42,509 bases of DNA, from contig CAMAUV010000038.1 in assembly GCA_945861415.1 (NCBI GenBank), positions 1 through 42,509 on the forward strand, written 5' to 3'. A program made the position numbers and the translations under genes. The notes under the pieces are model-generated. The model ran no database searches and was not told where the DNA came from. It was given only the letters and a program-made list of their open reading frames with translations. The DNA comes from Akkermansia muciniphila. GTDB taxonomy: Bacteria; Verrucomicrobiota; Verrucomicrobiia; Verrucomicrobiales; V1-33. Of the stretch, positions 24,578 to 36,700 are shown piece by piece (positions within the stretch are counted from its first letter, which is position 1; each line of letters opens with the position of its first letter).

Positions 24578-26449
24578 ATGTCACCGGAATCTGCGCTCCA
24601 TATCGCCCGCCACGGAACTCCCGATCCCCTGCCCTACCCCCAATGGCTCCTAGCCGGACCGGCGGGTGCTCTGCTGCATGAAGGCCAGTTGCGCGGCGTG
24701 TATTGCGGCGGACGCGAAATGGTGCGCCGAGTGTATGGCGCGGTCCGCGACCGTTACTGGAATACGATTCCCGGCGTGATCTCCGGACTTCTGGCGGAGC
24801 AGTCAGCAGCAGGATTCCGTGTGCAGTTCACCTCCACACATGTGAGCGATGAAGTGGATTTCGTGTGGCAGGCCACCATCACCGGAACTGCGGATGGAAG
24901 CTTTGAATATGTGTTCGACGGAGAGGCCCGACGTGACATGGCGAAGAACCGCATCGGTCTCTGCGTGCTCCTTCCGCTATGGCTCTGCGGTAGCACTGCG
25001 ACCGTGGATTACGTCAGCGGCGACCGCGCTGAGGTGAAGTTTCCCGAACTGGTGGACCCCATGCAACCGGTGCGCGGCCTGCACGACTTTTGTCGCCTTG
25101 AGTATGCAGGCGGCGATCGTCCGGGAATGACGCTCAAGTTTGAAGGCGATGTCTTTGAAATCGAAGACCAGCGAAACTGGACTGATGCCAGCTTCAAGGT
25201 GTACAGCACCCCGCAGCGCATCCCCATGCCAGCGCACATACGCGCCGGCCAGCGCGTGCGCCAGACAGCGAAGCTGACCCTCACTGAAGCCACGGGCGAA
25301 TTCACTCCGCCTGCCGAACCAGCGGCGATCACGCTCACTCCTGTGGATGATGTAACTGGAATGCTGCCGCAAATCGGAGTGGGGGCGGCCTATCATGGAG
25401 CACCGCTGTCGGCGGCAGAAATCGTAAGGCTTGCAGCACTCCAATTGAGTCACTACCGGCTGGAAATCGATCCTTCGAAGGACGGCTGGCAGGCATTGAT
25501 GACGCGGGGCCTCGCAGAATCTTCGGCCATGAACACCAAAGCGGAAATCGCGCTCTTCCTGAGCGATGACCCTACCGCTGCCGCATTGGAAGCCAGCAGC
25601 GCGGCACGTTTACCTGGCCCCATAGCGCGCTGGATCATGCTCACGCGCGGAGCGCCGACTACACGCGAAGCCACAGCAGCCGCCGCGAGCCCCATCCTGC
25701 ATTCCTCGGGCGGATGCGGAACCGATGCCGACTTCTTTCAACTCAACAACAACCGCCCGCGCGCCGCGCTCTGTGACTTTCTGAGTGTTCCACTGCGTCC
25801 CTGCGCTCATCAGTTTGACCGCGCCACCATCATCGAAAACCTTGACGGTCAGCGGGAGGTTCTCCAGTCCCTTGCCGCACTCTATCCGGGAAAGCCTATC
25901 GTTGTTTCACCTGTCAGTTTTCGTACCCGCGCACAAAAAGGTCCGCTGCCAAAATCCGGCGAACTCCCCGGTCAGGTCGACGTGCGCCAGATGTCCCTGC
26001 TCGCCGCAGCATGGACCGTGGGCTGCCTCAAAGCCGTGGCAGAAAGCGGCGTAGCCAGCGTCACCCTCTTCCAAACCACCGGACTGCGCGGCATCATGGA
26101 GCGGGAGAGCGGATCGGACGCTCCCGACGACTTCCATTCCATACCGGGTCAGTTGTTCCCGGTCTATCATGTGCTGGCCGCTCTTGCCGGATGGGCAGGG
26201 GCAGAAGTGCTCCGCCTTCAATCAAGCCACCGCGACCTCATCGATGGCTTCGCTCTGAGAAAAGGAGGACGCACCCGGCTGCTGGTCGCCAATTACACGC
26301 CCACATCGCGTAAAGTCACCCTTCCTGTGATTGGCGAGATGCAAATCCTTGACGCCTCGACGAATGCCTCCGAAATGGCCGCAGGAGCAGTAACTGGAAC
26401 CCTCACCTTGCCGCCGTTCGCAGTCGCAGTGATTGATGTGAGGCCGTAG
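24578..26449 (+). CDS. D-apionate lactonase-like protein (ApnL family)
   Basis: A 623-residue cytoplasmic protein resembling ApnL, the enzyme that hydrolyses D-apionolactone in D-apiose catabolism. The N-terminal part (about 1-260) has the features I associate with that family: ARHGTPDPLPYPQWLLAGP, VRRVYGAVRDRYWNTIPGVI, and FEGDVFEIEDQRNWTDASFK. The second half (about 270-540) looks like a TIM-barrel and is followed by a small beta-domain (ALRKGGRTRLLVANYTP). The start is uncertain: ATGs at 24530 and 24545 are in frame upstream, none with a clear ribosome binding site. No other apiose-pathway gene (apionate oxidation, kinase or decarboxylase) is adjacent, so the assignment rests on similarity alone and the substrate could be another sugar-acid lactone. 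Confidence 0.58.
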   Translation: MSPESALHIARHGTPDPLPYPQWLLAGPAGALLHEGQLRGVYCGGREMVRRVYGAVRDRYWNTIPGVISGLLAEQSAAGFRVQFTSTHVSDEVDFVWQATITGTADGSFEYVFDGEARRDMAKNRIGLCVLLPLWLCGSTATVDYVSGDRAEVKFPELVDPMQPVRGLHDFCRLEYAGGDRPGMTLKFEGDVFEIEDQRNWTDASFKVYSTPQRIPMPAHIRAGQRVRQTAKLTLTEATGEFTPPAEPAAITLTPVDDVTGMLPQIGVGAAYHGAPLSAAEIVRLAALQLSHYRLEIDPSKDGWQALMTRGLAESSAMNTKAEIALFLSDDPTAAALEASSAARLPGPIARWIMLTRGAPTTREATAAAASPILHSSGGCGTDADFFQLNNNRPRAALCDFLSVPLRPCAHQFDRATIIENLDGQREVLQSLAALYPGKPIVVSPVSFRTRAQKGPLPKSGELPGQVDVRQMSLLAAAWTVGCLKAVAESGVASVTLFQTTGLRGIMERESGSDAPDDFHSIPGQLFPVYHVLAALAGWAGAEVLRLQSSHRDLIDGFALRKGGRTRLLVANYTPTSRKVTLPVIGEMQILDASTNASEMAAGAVTGTLTLPPFAVAVIDVRP

Positions 26450-28122
<1,673 letters not shown>

Positions 28123-28140
28123 CCGGCTTGCCTAAATTAC

Positions 28141-29613
28141 ATGCGTGATCTGCTCACAGACCCGGCGTGGCGCCCGGAAGACCTCGGCGCTCCGCTGCCG
28201 GATTCCCGCCACGCGGTGTCGGTGGCCATTCCTGCATGGCAGGATGTGGTGGACTACGAAGAAGGCCACCCGCGCATCGCAGCTGCATTTCGGTGCGGGT
28301 ATCCGCGGTTCTTTCTTCATCCGCGGGTGCAGGAATTATTCACCGCTGCCGAGAAAAAGTGGGCGAAACCAGGGGAATGCGCGCTGGTTTTCCCAACCAC
28401 GGCGGCTGCGCAGCGGTGCCCGGAGTTTGTAGAGCAGCGAAGCACGGCCAAAGTAAGACTGGTCGAAGACGCGTGGCTTTTAGGCGCGGCGGCGGTGTTA
28501 CTGCCGCAGGAGGACTATAAAATTGCCCGGCTTTTCTGGCGCTACTGCGGAGACACGCTGAGCAGCCGCATGGCAGAGGCGATTTTACACGAGAGACCCA
28601 AACCAGCGAACCACGCCGATTCTGATCAAACGATCCGCGTGCGCCTCGCAGCGCTGAATGGGGTCTCTGCGGACGACGTTTTCCTCTACCCCTCTGGCAT
28701 GGGAGCCGTGGCGGCGCTGCACAGGGCTCTGCGGGCGATCCATCCCGGCAGGCCAAGCGCACAACTGGACTTCCCCTACGTGGACGTGCTCAAGGTGCAG
28801 GAGGAATACGGCGGCGCGAAGTTTTTTCCCGTGGCGGATGATGCCTCGATTTCCGAACTGAACCTCCTAGCCGCCGCGAAGGAGATCAGCGGGGTGTTTT
28901 GCGAAATGCCCAGTAATCCCCTGCTTCGCTGCGTGCGGCTAAGCCGCTTTGCTCCCGTGCTGCGGGACAACGGCGTGCTGCTCTTTATCGACGACACCAT
29001 CGCCGGGGTGACGAATATTGATGCGCTGAAATTCGCCGACGCGGTGACCACGAGCCTGACCAAAAGCTTTTCCGGAGCGGGCGATGTCCTTGCGGGCGCG
29101 GTGACACTCAACCCACGCTCTCCGCACCACGCAGCGCTCCAGCAGCAACTGCTCGCGGAGTCGCCGGCAAGGTCGCTGCTGTGGCATGAGGATGCGGGGG
29201 CACTGGAGAGAAACTCGCGGGACTTCCCCGCCCGTAACGAGCGCATGAGTGCAACGGCTGCGGCGCTGGTGTGTTTGCTGGAACAGCACCCGGCGGTGGA
29301 GGCCGTCTACTACCCGCGCGACGGCGACGGCTTCGAGGAAATCTCCCGCCCCGGCGCCGGGCGCGGGTGCCTTTTCTCTTTCGTGCTAAAAGACCCTGCT
29401 AAAGCCCCCGCCGTTTATGACCGGCTCCAGGTTTGTAAGGGACCCAGCCTTGGCACGAATTTTACCCTTTGCTGCCCCTATACCCTCCTGGCGCACTACA
29501 CGGAACTGGATTGGGCCGCCCGCTGCGGCGTCCGGGCCGATCTCCTGCGGGTAAGCGCTGGGCTTGAGCCTCTGGAGGACCTTGTGGCCCGGTTTGTCCG
29601 GGCGCTCTCCTGA
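28141..29613 (+). CDS. Cystathionine gamma-synthase-like PLP enzyme, fungal type
   Basis: A 490-residue member of the Cys/Met-metabolism PLP family. The PLP-binding lysine is K308 in TSLTKSFSGAGDVLAGA; the preceding IDDTIAGV and EMPSNPLLR match the cofactor-binding region. It is longer than ordinary bacterial MetB (about 390). The extra N-terminal part (LPDSRHAVSVAIPAWQDVVD, YEEGHPRIAAAFRCGYPRFF) resembles the N-terminal extension of fungal cystathionine gamma-synthases (Str2/MET7 type). The likely role is making cystathionine from cysteine and an activated homoserine in methionine synthesis, though gamma- and beta-lyases share the fold. It sits 18 nt behind leuB. Confidence 0.75.
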   Translation: MRDLLTDPAWRPEDLGAPLPDSRHAVSVAIPAWQDVVDYEEGHPRIAAAFRCGYPRFFLHPRVQELFTAAEKKWAKPGECALVFPTTAAAQRCPEFVEQRSTAKVRLVEDAWLLGAAAVLLPQEDYKIARLFWRYCGDTLSSRMAEAILHERPKPANHADSDQTIRVRLAALNGVSADDVFLYPSGMGAVAALHRALRAIHPGRPSAQLDFPYVDVLKVQEEYGGAKFFPVADDASISELNLLAAAKEISGVFCEMPSNPLLRCVRLSRFAPVLRDNGVLLFIDDTIAGVTNIDALKFADAVTTSLTKSFSGAGDVLAGAVTLNPRSPHHAALQQQLLAESPARSLLWHEDAGALERNSRDFPARNERMSATAAALVCLLEQHPAVEAVYYPRDGDGFEEISRPGAGRGCLFSFVLKDPAKAPAVYDRLQVCKGPSLGTNFTLCCPYTLLAHYTELDWAARCGVRADLLRVSAGLEPLEDLVARFVRALS

Positions 29614-29664
29614 TCCGGCGGAGAAACCACGCCGCCTTGACACCTGGGGAATCTTACGCCTTTT

Positions 29665-31890
29665 ATGAAGTCGCTGGGTGGTCTGGCGGCCCTCAATTTG
29701 AAGCGCGTCCTATTTGTCTGCACCGGAAACATCTGCCGCAGCCCCATGGCAGAGGGTCTCTTTGTGCACATGGTAAAGTCCCGCGGCGACTTTGAGGTGG
29801 AGAGCGCCGGTATCAGTGCCATGGGCGGCGATAAAGCCAGCCAGCATACACAGGATGTGCTAAAAAAGGAGAAGATCGACCTCTCCCGCTTCCGCAGTCA
29901 GGGTATCGACCGTGAGATGGTCACGCGGGCTACGCATATCTTCTGCATGACGCACGGCCACCGAGCGGCCATCGAAATGCTGTTCCCTCTTGCCGCAGAG
30001 AAAACGTATCTCGTTTGCGAATTCTGCCCAGACGAAGACCTAATGGGTGAAGACGTTCCAGACCCAATTGGGTGCGGTCGCCGCGCCTACGAAGAAACGA
30101 TGAATACGCTGAAGCGCGCCCTGCCCAGTGTGCTCGCTTTCATCGACGCCGCATGGAAAAAGAAAGACCCTCCCATCGCGACTGACGCGCTCAATTCCTC
30201 AACCTCCTCCTCCAATCCAACCAACATGCCTACCGCTGCCAAAAAGATCATTACCGGAGCCGACCACGGCGGCTTCGAACTCAAAGAAAAACTCGTCGCC
30301 CACCTCCGGGCTCAGGGTCACGAGGTCACCGATCTTGGCACCGGTAGCAAAGACAGCGTGGACTACTCCGACTACTCAGAGTCCGTCGCCCGGGCACTGC
30401 TCGCCGGGGAAGGCGAAGTCGGCCTCCTCGTCTGCACCACCGGCATCGGCATGGGCATCGGCGCAAACCGTTACGCGGGCATTCAGGCCGCCCTGCTCCA
30501 CGACGTGAGTGCCGCGGAAATGACACGACGCCACAACGACGCCAACGTCATGTGCTTCGCCGGCAGCACTGACGCAAAACTCGCCACCGAAATCGCGGAC
30601 AAATTCATCGCTACCGAATTTGAAGGCGGCCGCCACGCCCGCCGAGTCGACAAGATGAACAAAGGCATCAGCAGTGATCCCGCCATCGCCGCCATCATCC
30701 GCGATGAAGCCCACCGCCAGCAGAACAACATCGAACTCATCGCCAGCGAGAACTTTGCCAGCCGAGCAGTCATGGACGCGCAGGGAAGCTGCCTCACCAA
30801 CAAGTATGCCGAAGGCTACCCCGGCAAACGCTGGTACGGCGGCTGCGAAAACGTGGACAAGGCCGAGCAACTCGCCATCGATCGCGTGAAGGAAGTATTC
30901 GGCGCGGGCTTTGCCAATGTGCAGCCGCACTCCGGCTCCCAGGCCAACGCCGCTGTCTATTTCGCGCTTATCAATCACGGTGATCCCATTCTCGCCATGA
31001 ACCTCGCCCACGGCGGTCACCTCACCCACGGAAACCCCGCGAATTTCTCCGGCAAGTTCTACAAGGTCCACGCCTACGGAGTCAGCGAAAAAGACGGCCG
31101 CATCAATTACGACGAACTGGAAGCGAAGGCCAAAGAAGTTCAGCCTAAGATGATCACCGCTGGGGCAAGCGCTTACCCGCGCATCATTGATTTCGAACGC
31201 ATGGCTGCCATCGCCAAAAGCGTGGGCGCGTATCTCTTCGTAGACATGGCCCACATCGCCGGACTCGTCGCCGGGGGTGTGCACCCGAATCCAGTGCCCT
31301 TCGCCGACGTCGTCACCTCCACCACGCACAAGAGCCTGCGCGGCCCCCGCGGCGGCATCATCCTCACAAACCACGCCGACATCGCCAAGAAAATGGACAG
31401 CATGGTCTTTCCCGGCATCCAGGGAGGCCCCCTCATGCATGTTATCGCCGCCAAAGCCGTATGCTTCGGAGAGGCCCTCCAACCCGGCTTCAAGGAATAC
31501 CAGCAGCAGGTCATCAAAAACGCCGCCGCTCTCGCCGATGCCATGATGGCCAACGGCTACAAGATCGCCAGCGGCGGCACTGACAACCACCTCATGCTAG
31601 TGGACCTCCGTCCCCAGGGACTCGACGGCAAGATCGCCCAAGAGACCCTCGACGAGGCCGGCATCACGGTGAACAAGAACAGCATCCCCTTCGACACCGC
31701 AAGCCCCTTCAAGCCGAGCGGCATCCGGATGGGCACCCCCGCCGTCACCACCCGCGGCATGAAAGAGGGCGACATGAAAACCATCGCCGCCCTCATCCAC
31801 GAAGCCCTGACCGGCCGCGACAGCGCCGGGAAGTTGAAAGACATCCAGACCCGAGTCCGTGAGCTGAACATGCGCTTCCCGCTACCGTAG
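29665..31890 (+). CDS. Three-domain fusion: LMW phosphatase, RpiB, serine hydroxymethyltransferase
   Basis: One uninterrupted 741-codon frame encodes three complete enzymes. Residues about 12-165 are a low-molecular-weight phosphotyrosine-type phosphatase: CTGNICRS with C19 and R25, and DPIG at 133-136. Residues 188-330 are ribose-5-phosphate isomerase B ([40 protein letters not shown]). Residues 331-741 are serine hydroxymethyltransferase ([26 protein letters not shown] lysine K556 in [11 protein letters not shown]). A Ser/Thr/Pro-rich linker (about 165-187) separates the first two; the last two join directly. Internal ATGs at 30226 and 30655 have no ribosome binding sites, which favours one polypeptide. 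In Bacillus the homologues ywlE, ywlF and glyA are near neighbours, so the fusion mirrors a conserved gene cluster. Ile23 in the P-loop resembles tyrosine phosphatases, whereas the arginine phosphatase YwlE has Thr. Confidence 0.9.
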   Translation: MKSLGGLAALNLKRVLFVCTGNICRSPMAEGLFVHMVKSRGDFEVESAGISAMGGDKASQHTQDVLKKEKIDLSRFRSQGIDREMVTRATHIFCMTHGHRAAIEMLFPLAAEKTYLVCEFCPDEDLMGEDVPDPIGCGRRAYEETMNTLKRALPSVLAFIDAAWKKKDPPIATDALNSSTSSSNPTNMPTAAKKIITGADHGGFELKEKLVAHLRAQGHEVTDLGTGSKDSVDYSDYSESVARALLAGEGEVGLLVCTTGIGMGIGANRYAGIQAALLHDVSAAEMTRRHNDANVMCFAGSTDAKLATEIADKFIATEFEGGRHARRVDKMNKGISSDPAIAAIIRDEAHRQQNNIELIASENFASRAVMDAQGSCLTNKYAEGYPGKRWYGGCENVDKAEQLAIDRVKEVFGAGFANVQPHSGSQANAAVYFALINHGDPILAMNLAHGGHLTHGNPANFSGKFYKVHAYGVSEKDGRINYDELEAKAKEVQPKMITAGASAYPRIIDFERMAAIAKSVGAYLFVDMAHIAGLVAGGVHPNPVPFADVVTSTTHKSLRGPRGGIILTNHADIAKKMDSMVFPGIQGGPLMHVIAAKAVCFGEALQPGFKEYQQQVIKNAAALADAMMANGYKIASGGTDNHLMLVDLRPQGLDGKIAQETLDEAGITVNKNSIPFDTASPFKPSGIRMGTPAVTTRGMKEGDMKTIAALIHEALTGRDSAGKLKDIQTRVRELNMRFPLP

Positions 31891-31902
31891 TCTGCATTCT
31901 GG

Positions 31903-31919
31903 AGTTAGGCGAGCTAACT
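31903..31919. terminator. Weak shared hairpin between convergent genes
   Basis: A 6-bp inverted repeat AGTTAG/CTAACT with a 5-nt loop lies in the 32-nt gap between the convergent glyA-fusion and fumarase genes. It is too short to be sure of, but the position suits a bidirectional terminator. Confidence 0.3.
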
Positions 31920-31922
31920 TCC

Positions 31923-33563
31923 TCAGTGCGGCATGGTGCAGCCGGGGGCCACATGCTGGAAAAAGTCGTGGCCTTTGTCGTCGACGAGGATGAACGCGGG
32001 GAAGTCCTCGACTTCGATGCGGCAGATGGCTTCCATGCCGAGTTCTGGGAATTCAACGACCTCGACTTTGCGGATGCTTTCCTTCGCCAGAATGGCGGCG
32101 GGGCCACCAATGCTGCCGAGGTAGAAGCCGCCATGTTTCTTACAGGCGTCAGTGACCTGCTGACCGCGGTTGCCTTTGGCGATCATGATCATACTGCCGC
32201 CGTGCCTTTGGAAGAGGTCCACGTAGCTATCCATGCGGCCGGCGGTGGTGGGGCCGAAACTGCCACTGGGCATGCCGACCGGTGTTTTAGCCGGGCCAGC
32301 GTAGTAAACCGGGTGGTCTTTGAAATACTGCGGCAGCTGCTGGCCGGCGTCGAGACGTTCCTTGAGTTTAGCGTGCGCGATGTCGCGGGCGACGATGATG
32401 GGGCCATTGAGCAGGAGGCGCGTGGTGACCGGGTATTTGGAAAGCTCCTCGCGGATCTCGGCCATGGGACAATTGAGGTCGACGCGGACAGCGCTAGTGT
32501 CTTTGCGGTGCTGGAGTTCCTCCGGGATGTAAGTGAGCGGGTGACGCTCCAGTTCTTCAATGAAGACGCCGTCCCGGGTGATCTTGCCTTTGGCCTGACG
32601 GTCGGCAGAGCAGGACACACCGATGCCGATGGGCAGCGACGCACCATGGCGCGGGAGGCGGATGACACGAGCATCGAGTGCGAAGTACTTGCCGCCAAAC
32701 TGGGCGCCGATTCCGCAGGTGCGGGCGGCTTCGAGCATTTGGGCTTCCAGTTCCAGGTCGCGAAAGGCCCTGCCGTGGGCGTTGCCGGTAGTAGGAAGGT
32801 TGTCGTAATACTTAGTGCTGGCGAGTTTCACCGTCTTCATGGTGTGCTCGGCGGACGTGCCACCGATGACGAATACAAGGTGATAGGGAGGGCAAGCCGC
32901 CGTGCCGAGGGTGAGCATTTTGTCTGTGAGGAATTTGACGATGCCTTTTGGATTCAGGACGGCGCGGGTTTCCTGGTAGAGGAAGGATTTGTTGGCTGAG
33001 CCGCCGCCCTTGGCGATGAAGAGAAACTTGTAGGCTTCACCTTCGGTGGCGTAGAGTTCGATCTGGCCGGGGAGGTTGGTGCCCGTGTTCTTTTCGGTGA
33101 ACATGTCGAGCGCAGCATTTTGCGAGTAGCGGAGGTTGTTCTCGGTATAGGCCTGATAGATTCCTTTGGAGAGCGCCTCCTCGTCATTGCCGCTGGTCCA
33201 GACCTGCTGGCCTTTCTTACCCATGGTGATGGAAGTGCCGGTGTCCTGACAGAACGGCAGCAGTCCGGCGGAGGCGACGTCGGCATTCTTCAGCATGGTG
33301 AGCGCGACCATGCGGTCGTTCTCGCTGGCCTCTGGATCGTGGAGTATGGCGGCCACCTGCTGAAGGTGTTCCGGGCGGAGAAAGAAATTGATGTCGTGGA
33401 ATGCCTGGTCGGCCAGTAGAGTAAGTGCTGCGGGTTCTACGCAGAGCACTTCCTTTCCCTGAAACGACTCAACGCGGACATGCTCCCGCGTTAGTAACCG
33501 GTAGCTGGTGTCGTCCGCGCCGGTTTCAAAGAGTTCCTGGTAAACGAAAGGTGGTGTATCCAT
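31923..33563 (-). CDS. fumA: Class I (iron-sulfur) fumarate hydratase
   Basis: A 546-residue class I fumarase, close to the 548 of E. coli FumA. It interconverts fumarate and malate in the TCA cycle using an oxygen-sensitive [4Fe-4S] cluster. The three cluster cysteines fall at residues 105 (PFCQDTGT), 224 (GTAACPPYH) and 318 (GVSCSADRQ), the numbers known for E. coli FumA. The N-terminal alpha and C-terminal beta parts are fused in one chain, as in FumA; the C-terminal part shows [24 protein letters not shown] and [15 protein letters not shown]. No ribosome binding site is obvious. L-tartrate dehydratase is related, but the fused two-domain length favours fumarase. Confidence 0.93.
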   Translation of the reverse strand: MDTPPFVYQELFETGADDTSYRLLTREHVRVESFQGKEVLCVEPAALTLLADQAFHDINFFLRPEHLQQVAAILHDPEASENDRMVALTMLKNADVASAGLLPFCQDTGTSITMGKKGQQVWTSGNDEEALSKGIYQAYTENNLRYSQNAALDMFTEKNTGTNLPGQIELYATEGEAYKFLFIAKGGGSANKSFLYQETRAVLNPKGIVKFLTDKMLTLGTAACPPYHLVFVIGGTSAEHTMKTVKLASTKYYDNLPTTGNAHGRAFRDLELEAQMLEAARTCGIGAQFGGKYFALDARVIRLPRHGASLPIGIGVSCSADRQAKGKITRDGVFIEELERHPLTYIPEELQHRKDTSAVRVDLNCPMAEIREELSKYPVTTRLLLNGPIIVARDIAHAKLKERLDAGQQLPQYFKDHPVYYAGPAKTPVGMPSGSFGPTTAGRMDSYVDLFQRHGGSMIMIAKGNRGQQVTDACKKHGGFYLGSIGGPAAILAKESIRKVEVVEFPELGMEAICRIEVEDFPAFILVDDKGHDFFQHVAPGCTMPH

Positions 33564-33707
33564 GCAGCTGCCATAGTGCTACCCACGCGGTGCGCTACGG
33601 ACTTTTCCGGGGAACAACCAGCGGCTCGCCGCGGGCAGTTGGTCTGGCTTTAGCGACAGGGAATCAAAAGCCACAGAACACAGATGCGGCCAAATCTAGG
33701 CTGCCGA

Positions 33708-36700
33708 TCAGGGTGCAATGACCAGGAGCCTGAAGAAGCGGCTAGGGGCGGCGCTAACGCTAAAGGTCAGTCGGTAGAAGCGAAAGCCGCCGGATTCACT
33801 CGTGCTGGCCTGTTCCAAGGAACCAGTGGCATCGGCCCAGTCGGTGCTCAGTTCGGAATTGACCTCCGGCAGGATGGTGATGCCTGGATCGGCCAGCAGA
33901 TTACGCCGGTAGTCGAGGACAAGGCTGCCGCCGATGACTTTCACCTGGATGATAGTGCCAGCATCGGCAGTCGCGGGACTTCCGCCGAGTGCGTATTCGG
34001 CGAAGTTGTTGAGTCCATCGCCATCTGGGTCTGCTGAGGAGAGGCGGTCCGCGTTGGACGCGGAGGGGAGCGATCGCAGCGCCCATGCGTCATAGGCTTC
34101 CGCGACGGTGACGGTGACGGAGTCAGCCACAGACTCCGGTTCGGCACCGGAAGAAGTGGCCAAAAAGCGCAATGCGTAAGCACCGGGCGCAGAGAAGGTA
34201 GCGTTGGCATCTTCATAGTCCGCGGTGGTGAAAGTCACCGTGCCGGGCCCCGAGAGTTTTGACCATGCAAGGGTCAGCGAGGAGAGCAGAAATGGACCGG
34301 GGAAGACATTCCCGTCGAGGAATACCGGCACTCCGACAGAGGCTGTGAGATCCTTGCCCGCGTAGACGTCGTAGGGCAGACCTCTTGCGGGATTGGGGCG
34401 ATAAGCCTGCCAGCCTTCGCTGCGGTCCCACATGGCGGGAGACGCAGAGTCGTTGACAATCTGAAGCACATCCCCACCGCCGTCGGTGGAGGGATGCCAT
34501 CCGTCCGCGTAGGCGAAATCGAGGATAGCAACGTTACGTTCGGGAATTTCCATCCGGAGGCGCTCGCCACCATTATCGAGGCGGCCGGTGTAAGCGCCGA
34601 AGACAGCAACGGTCGGGAATAGCGCGCTGAACTTCGCCGGCTCTCCGGCGATAACGAGATAAGCACCCGGGGCTAGCGATGTGGCGGTCGGGAAGGTGAA
34701 AGAGATACCGTTGGCGAAGAAAACGCCGCCGAGATCGAGGGTGGCGGTGGTGCTGGTGTTGCGGAATTCAATATACTCTGACTGCGCGCTGGTAGAGGGA
34801 TTATACATCATTTCGGTGATGCGGAAGTTGTTCAGCACGGCGAGAACGGCGGCGGAGAGCGGCGCATTGGAAGCGCCCGGAGAAGGCATGCCCGCCGCGG
34901 TGAAAGCTCCTGTGCCATCGGGCACCCGGGCAGTGCTGGTGTCCCGGAACTGGAGCCGCGTGTCCCCGCGGTCGGCGATCGAACCGTTGGCGCCAAGGAT
35001 GGCCACGCTGCCAGTGGTGGCATTGATACCAAAGGGAAGCTCCCGGGCGTTGCCGGGTGTGGCATCGTTACCGGCGGCTTCGAATGCGACAAACTCCCCG
35101 CCCGCCATAAAGCTGAGCGGGGGAATGACGTGACGCGCCGGAAAGTTTATGAAATCATCTGTTAGGCTCATGCCTCCCAACGCCACTGGTTGCGCCGCAG
35201 GATTGAACAGTTCCACAAAGTCCGTGGCCGCGCGGTAATCGGCATTTCCGAGCCACTCGTTGATGTGAATGCCAGCCGGAACTGCCAACGTGGGCACCGC
35301 GGTATTCACTGCACCGACGGTGGGCGTGCAGAGCGCCCATGTGTCAGCAGCAGTCCCGGTGCGTCCGATGCTGAAATCCGGCGGCTGCAGGCCGAAGATG
35401 ACGGAGTCAATGAGGGTCTGACCGGCGACGGTGGAGTCGTAAAGGAAGACCGCGTCTCCATCGGCATCGAGTCCAAAGCCCGTGTATGCGCCGGGGGCAG
35501 CGGCGGCGGTATCGGCATACATCACGAGGCGCGCTCCGGCGGCGATGGCGCTGCCGGCGGGAAAGACGAATTTGGCTTTAACCAGCGGGTCGTCCGTGAG
35601 GCTCATACTGGCGAGATTTATGGCGGCGGCACCTGCATTGTGCAGTTCGATCACGTCCGGGAATGTGCCGGCGTTGTTGTGCGCGGCGACATTGTTGGCG
35701 AGTACTTCACTGATATAAAGCGTGCCGTGCGCGGAGGTGAGTGTCGCCTTAGAGGTGGCCGCTGGAGGCGCTATGGCCCCGGCCCCGATAAGGCCGAGCA
35801 GGTAAGTCCGCCGCTGGCGCATGAAGTCTTTGATCGCTATGCGCGTGGTTGCGGGCAGCCAGTTGCCCAGTTGATAGTCCACCATTTGATAGAAAGGCGG
35901 ATTGGGGTTTGCCGCCGTATCGGCGTCGAAAACGGTGCCCAGCAAGAGGCGGACTGCATTATGGTACTTTTGCCGGAAGTCTACATTGCCCGGTGTGCCG
36001 TTGTTCCCCATAAGCGGCAGCAGAGAGGTGAATACGGATCCATCGTCCGTGCTGTCGTAGAGACCGCGGGAATTGAAAGCCAAGGAGCTGTCGCCGAGTC
36101 CGAAGATGGTATCAAGGTCGTGGGGCAGGAGTTGCAGGCGCCGCTGAATGGCGGCACCAACGGTGCGTGGTTCAAAGTAGATGCCGTAGTCGTCGTCCTG
36201 GCCATTGGAGATGTTGGTTTCGTTACTCTGCAGAATGGTCATGACCGCAAACCACCGGGCCCACTGATCCAGATCCGCCACGGTCTCGACGCTGCTCAAT
36301 TCCGCCGCCGTAAAAGGAGTGCCGGCCCATGAGCCGCCGGACACGTCACCGGCGGGCGCGCCCGGGAAGTGAGGCTGAGCGGCGGCCTGCCATGTGGCGA
36401 AGAACCCGCGCAGGTCGCTCCAGTCATTGGCGGCTCCGCCATTTTGCTTGATCCAGCCGTCGAGAGTCAAATCCGGGTTGGCCGGTGCCGGTCGAGTGGA
36501 GCCCCAGAATTCATCCGGCCGGCCTTTCTTGTAGACCTGACCGCCGTTTGCGAGAGGCCAGTGGCGGTCAATAAACTCGCCACTCAAGTCCTCCATCAGC
36601 ACCCACATGCCAAAGTCCCCAGTGCCGCCGCTGGGGCGGGTGTACTCGACTCCATTGCGGCGAACCTCCACCGGATAAACATCGGGCGCACGCAGCCCAG

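Noticed and set aside
30226..30657. Separate rpiB and glyA genes starting at 30226 and 30655
   Set aside because: The frame is continuous, neither ATG has a ribosome binding site, and the region before 30226 is pyrimidine-rich. Re-initiation cannot be fully excluded.
30376..31590. Long - strand open frame (404 codons) opposite rpiB/glyA
   Set aside because: It lies wholly opposite strongly conserved enzyme sequence, and its composition is that of an antisense shadow in GC-rich DNA.
31926..32999. Long + strand open frame (357 codons) opposite fumarase
   Set aside because: The - strand frame has all three cluster cysteines and full-length fumarase; the + strand frame has no recognisable domain.
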